A stretch of 64,000 nucleotides of DNA from Dyella thiooxydans (GTDB taxonomy: Bacteria; Pseudomonadota; Gammaproteobacteria; Xanthomonadales; Rhodanobacteraceae). The position numbers and the translations under genes are program-made. This document shows positions 61,483-64,000 of this stretch, piece after piece. The stretch lies in assembly GCF_001641285.1 (NCBI RefSeq), contig NZ_CP014841.1, forward strand, positions 2,170,001 to 2,234,000, in the 5' to 3' direction. The notes under the pieces were generated by a model. That model did not search any database, was not told the origin of the DNA, and saw only the letters and a program-made list of their open reading frames with translations. Numbering within the stretch: the first letter of the stretch is position 1; each line of letters starts with the position of its first letter.

Positions 61483-62153
61483 CGGGATCTCTCCGGGTTG
61501 GGCACCGCGAGGCCGTGGGCGAGCAGCGCGAGGGTATGGGAAACCAGGGCCGGCATGTCCAGCCCCGGCATGCCGAAGGCCTTCTGCCAGATCGGCGCAC
61601 CGGCCGCAGGGAACAGGGTCAGTCCGACCAGCGAGACCACCAGCAGCCGCGGGTCGATGCCCGGCGCGAGCTGGCCGGCCCCGTGCGCCGCGGTGAACCG
61701 CTGCGCCAGCACCTGCGGCAGCGAAGGCATCACCTCGCGGAACACGAACTCGCGCAGGGCGCCGCCCTCGCACAGCACCTCGCGCACCCACAGCGCGGGC
61801 AACCAGGGCAGCTTCGCGACGATGCCGGACACGCCCTGGGCGAACGCCTGCGCTAGCTCCAGCGGCGTCTCGCCGGCCGAAGCCAGTGTCTCCACCAGCG
61901 GCCGGACGTTCGGGAGCAGGCGTTCGTCGACAAGCGCGCGCACCAGCGCGTCCTTGTTGCCGAAGTAGTAGTGCAGCATCGCCGGAGTCACGCCGGCGGC
62001 CTGCGCGATATTGCGCAGCGAGGCCGCGGCGATGCCGGTGCGGGCGAACTGCGCCGCGGCCGCGTCGAGCAGGCGGCCGCGCAGGTCGCCGTCGTCGCCG
62101 GCGGGGCGGCCGACGCGGCGTCGGCGTGTTTTGGGGGTGGTCTGGGCGGGCAT
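61479..62153 (-). CDS. TetR/AcrR-family regulator (CecR/YbiH-like)
   Basis: 224 residues. The helix-turn-helix is ARTGIAAASLRNIAQAAGVTPAMLHYYFGNKDALVRALVDERL, with the C-terminal ligand domain resembling CecR/YbiH, the regulator of the ybhGFSR operon in E. coli. It is the first gene of the exporter operon and overlaps HlyD by 4 bp. A 21-bp palindrome 10 bp upstream of its start is the likely operator, giving autorepression of the whole operon until an inducer binds. Confidence 0.93.
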   Translation of the reverse strand: MPAQTTPKTRRRRVGRPAGDDGDLRGRLLDAAAAQFARTGIAAASLRNIAQAAGVTPAMLHYYFGNKDALVRALVDERLLPNVRPLVETLASAGETPLELAQAFAQGVSGIVAKLPWLPALWVREVLCEGGALREFVFREVMPSLPQVLAQRFTAAHGAGQLAPGIDPRLLVVSLVGLTLFPAAGAPIWQKAFGMPGLDMPALVSHTLALLAHGLAVPNPERSR

Positions 62154-62162
62154 GCGGATAAA

Positions 62163-62183
62163 TTAATTCAATGATTAAATTAA
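62163..62183. promoter_or_regulatory. Putative TetR operator
   Basis: TTAATTCAATGATTAAATTAA is palindromic at 9 of 10 base pairs around the central G. It is a very A/T-rich site in GC-rich DNA, 10 bp before the regulator start and 85 bp before ybeZ, so one site could affect both directions. Confidence 0.75.
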
Positions 62184-62267
62184 ATGCAAGCGAGCCCGCC
62201 TCCGTCCCCATGCCGCCGCCCGGCGCGGCGGCGGAGCGGCCCGCTTCCGCGTTATGCTGGCGGGTCT

Positions 62268-63260
62268 ATGAGCCCCCTGAACCAACGCGACTTCACCCTC
62301 GACCCGATCGACAACGCCCGCCTGGCCAACCTGTGCGGCCCGTTCGACGAGCACCTGCGCCAGGTCGAGCTGCGCCTCGGCGTGGAGATCAACCACCGCG
62401 GCGGCATCTTCCAGGTGATCGGCGACGAGCCCGCCACCGGTGCGGCCGAAAAGGTGCTGCGCGCCCTGTACGACGCCACCGAGACCGAATCGCTGACCGG
62501 CGCAGTGATCCACCTGCACCTGGCCGAATCGGGCATCGATGCGATGGCGGCCGAAGCCGCCGAGTCGGCGCAGGAGGTGGTGATCAAGGTCAAGCGCGGC
62601 GTGATCAAGGGCCGCGGTCCGAACCAGGCGCGCTACCTGCACGCGATCACCAGCCACGACATCAGCTTCGGCGTCGGCCCGGCCGGCACGGGCAAGACCT
62701 ACCTGGCCGTGGCCAGCGCCGTCGAGGCACTAGAAGCGAACCGCGTGCAGCGCCTGCTGCTGGTACGCCCGGCGGTGGAGGCCGGCGAGAAGCTCGGCTT
62801 CCTGCCCGGCGACCTCAGCCAGAAGGTCGACCCCTACCTGCGCCCGCTGTACGACGCGCTGTACGAGATGCTCGGCTTCGAGAAGGTCGCCAAGCTGATG
62901 GAGCGCAACGTGATCGAGATCGCGCCGCTGGCCTACATGCGCGGACGCACCCTCAACGACTCCTACGTGATCCTCGACGAGGCGCAGAACACCACCGTCG
63001 AACAGATGAAGATGTTCCTCACCCGCATCGGCTTCGGCTCGGTCGCGGTGATCACCGGCGACGTCAGCCAGGTCGACCTGCCGCGCAACGTGCGCTCCGG
63101 CCTGCGCCATGCGATCGAGGTGCTGCGCGGCGTGGACGGCATCAGTTTCACCTTCTTCACCTCGCGCGACGTGGTGCGCCACCCGCTGGTGGCCAAGATC
63201 GTGCGCGCCTACGAATCGTTCGAGGCTGCGGCCGAGGCGGCCAAGGGCAACGGCGGATGA
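62268..63260 (+). CDS. ybeZ: PhoH-family ATPase YbeZ
   Basis: 330 residues. An RNA-helicase-like ATPase thought to work with YbeY in rRNA processing and ribosome quality control. The N-terminal KH-like region ([22 protein letters not shown]) is followed by Walker A GPAGTGKT (137-144) and Walker [11 protein letters not shown], with [18 protein letters not shown] and [21 protein letters not shown] chose the ATG at 62268; an upstream in-frame ATG at 62184 would put Pro/Arg-rich sequence first. Overlaps ybeY by 4 bp. Confidence 0.95.
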   Translation: MSPLNQRDFTLDPIDNARLANLCGPFDEHLRQVELRLGVEINHRGGIFQVIGDEPATGAAEKVLRALYDATETESLTGAVIHLHLAESGIDAMAAEAAESAQEVVIKVKRGVIKGRGPNQARYLHAITSHDISFGVGPAGTGKTYLAVASAVEALEANRVQRLLLVRPAVEAGEKLGFLPGDLSQKVDPYLRPLYDALYEMLGFEKVAKLMERNVIEIAPLAYMRGRTLNDSYVILDEAQNTTVEQMKMFLTRIGFGSVAVITGDVSQVDLPRNVRSGLRHAIEVLRGVDGISFTFFTSRDVVRHPLVAKIVRAYESFEAAAEAAKGNGG

Positions 63261-63721
63261 GCGCGAACACGGTGGTGCACGTCGGCTATGCCGTGCCGCG
63301 CGCCGGCGTGCCGTCCGCCGCCAGCTTCCGCCAGTGGGTGGAGGCTGCGCTGCGCGGCGCGAAACGACGCCGCGCCACCGAGCTGTCGATCCGCCTCGTC
63401 GATGCCGACGAAGGCCGCGCCCTCAACCGCGACTACCGCGGCAAGGACTACGCCACCAACGTGCTCTCGTTCGAGGCCGACCTCCCGCCGGAGCTGAAGC
63501 TGCCGCTGATCGGCGACATCGTGATCTGCGCCCCGGTGGTGGCCCGCGAAGCGGCCGAGCAGGGCAAGACCCCGCGCGACCACTGGGCCCACCTCACCGT
63601 ACACGGCGTGCTGCACCTGCTCGGCCACGACCACATCGAGGAAGCCGAGGCCGCGGCCATGGAGGCGCTGGAGACGCGCATCCTGGCCGGGCTGGGCATC
63701 GCCGATCCGTACGCCGGTTGA
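63257..63721 (+). CDS. ybeY: Endoribonuclease YbeY
   Basis: 154 residues. A zinc-dependent RNase of 16S rRNA 3'-end maturation. The metal site is H116-x3-H120-x5-H126 in [23 protein letters not shown] and [10 protein letters not shown] are the other conserved blocks. The start overlaps the ybeZ stop (ATGA), and corC follows after a GTAG half-element. Confidence 0.97.
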   Translation: MSANTVVHVGYAVPRAGVPSAASFRQWVEAALRGAKRRRATELSIRLVDADEGRALNRDYRGKDYATNVLSFEADLPPELKLPLIGDIVICAPVVAREAAEQGKTPRDHWAHLTVHGVLHLLGHDHIEEAEAAAMEALETRILAGLGIADPYAG

Positions 63722-63735
63722 GCTGTCCGCACAGT

Positions 63736-63760
63736 GGTCGCGCACAGGGTGCGCTCCTAC
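63736..63760. repeat. Single arm of a GTAG-type palindrome
   Basis: GGTCGCGCACAGGGTGCGCT followed by CCTAC, the right-hand arm of the elements at 2882 and 58213. No left arm is present within the 15 bases back to ybeY, so it is a truncated copy. Confidence 0.75.
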
Positions 63761-63901
63761 GAGGGCTGCCGTGTGGCCGGCAGAATGCGGCCGTGACGGC
63801 CGCCGGGCCATCCCGGCCACTCCCCCCTGAGCCCTGAATCGACACGATATTTCCGCTAGACTGGCGCTTCCGCCCCGCTTCGGGCAGAGCTTTCCAAGGT
63901 A

Positions 63902-64000
63902 ATGAACGACGACCCTGGCAGTACCGGCGGCCCGGCCCACCGATCATGGTGGGATCGACTGGGCCACATGTTTTCCGGCGAGCCGCGCAATCGCGAGGAA
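63902..64000 (+). CDS. corC: CorC/HlyC-family transporter-associated protein (partial)
   Basis: The first 33 residues are present, MNDDPGSTGGPAHRSWWDRLGHMFSGEPRNREE, and the gene leaves the window. E. coli CorC begins similarly (short acidic start, then a LF.GEPKNR.EL block). In this neighbourhood (ybeZ-ybeY-corC) the identification is strong even from the fragment. AAGG lies just before the ATG. CBS-domain protein linked to magnesium and cobalt homeostasis by family. Confidence 0.85.
   Translation, partial: MNDDPGSTGGPAHRSWWDRLGHMFSGEPRNREE

Overview
The window looks like chromosome of a high-GC gammaproteobacterium of the Lysobacterales (Xanthomonadales), most likely family Rhodanobacteraceae (Rhodanobacter/Dyella-like). 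The evidence is the xanthomonad-type neighbourhoods (miaB...ybeZ-ybeY-corC, petABC-sspAB, purEK), an Oar-like TonB receptor, a FimT pseudopilin, and GTAG-type extragenic palindromes that begin with GTAGGAGC. The genus is an inference from protein sequence and gene order.

Left core (1-6998): thrS (cut by the window edge) with a short upstream ORF and hairpin in its leader, a UDP-glucuronate-type epimerase, hemJ, tRNA-Val(GAC), uvrB, a fimT-like pseudopilin and a 66-residue small protein.

Integrated island (7050-35047, about 28.0 kb): it sits in the 3' half of tRNA-Asn(GTT). A 51-bp direct repeat (6999-7049 and 34997-35047) marks the ends; the intact tRNA is on the right and the orphaned 3' end on the left. 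The cargo is mostly defence and toxin-antitoxin genes. One leftward gene series runs hsdR, fic, hsdM, hsdS, a YaaW-like/zinc-ribbon fusion, a putative PD-(D/E)XK nuclease, and an RNase J-like metallo-beta-lactamase-fold gene split by a clean IS256-family insertion. Next come a SNF2 helicase remnant, hipBA, several unknown genes, and two paralogous DUF4224-plus-tyrosine-integrase modules separated by a six-copy 96-bp tandem repeat. A Panacea (DUF4065) antitoxin with a putative toxin lies next to the right end. No conjugation or phage structural genes are visible. The two integrase modules suggest a composite or successively built element.

Right core (35137-64000): ppnN, the TonB receptor, an OlsF-like two-domain acyltransferase, a MarC-family protein, SDR-grxD, sodB, purEK, a Trm112-like protein, DUF1631-nadC-DUF3301, sspAB, the cytochrome bc1 operon petABC, a DegS-like protease, a lytic transglycosylase, miaB, a TetR-HlyD-ABC export operon with its own palindromic operator, ybeZ, ybeY and the start of corC.

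The least-explained material is the three-gene block downstream of hsdS (YaaW-zinc ribbon, nuclease-like, metallo-beta-lactamase). It travels in series with a type I restriction system and an autoinhibited Fic enzyme, and is the best candidate here for an undescribed defence module.
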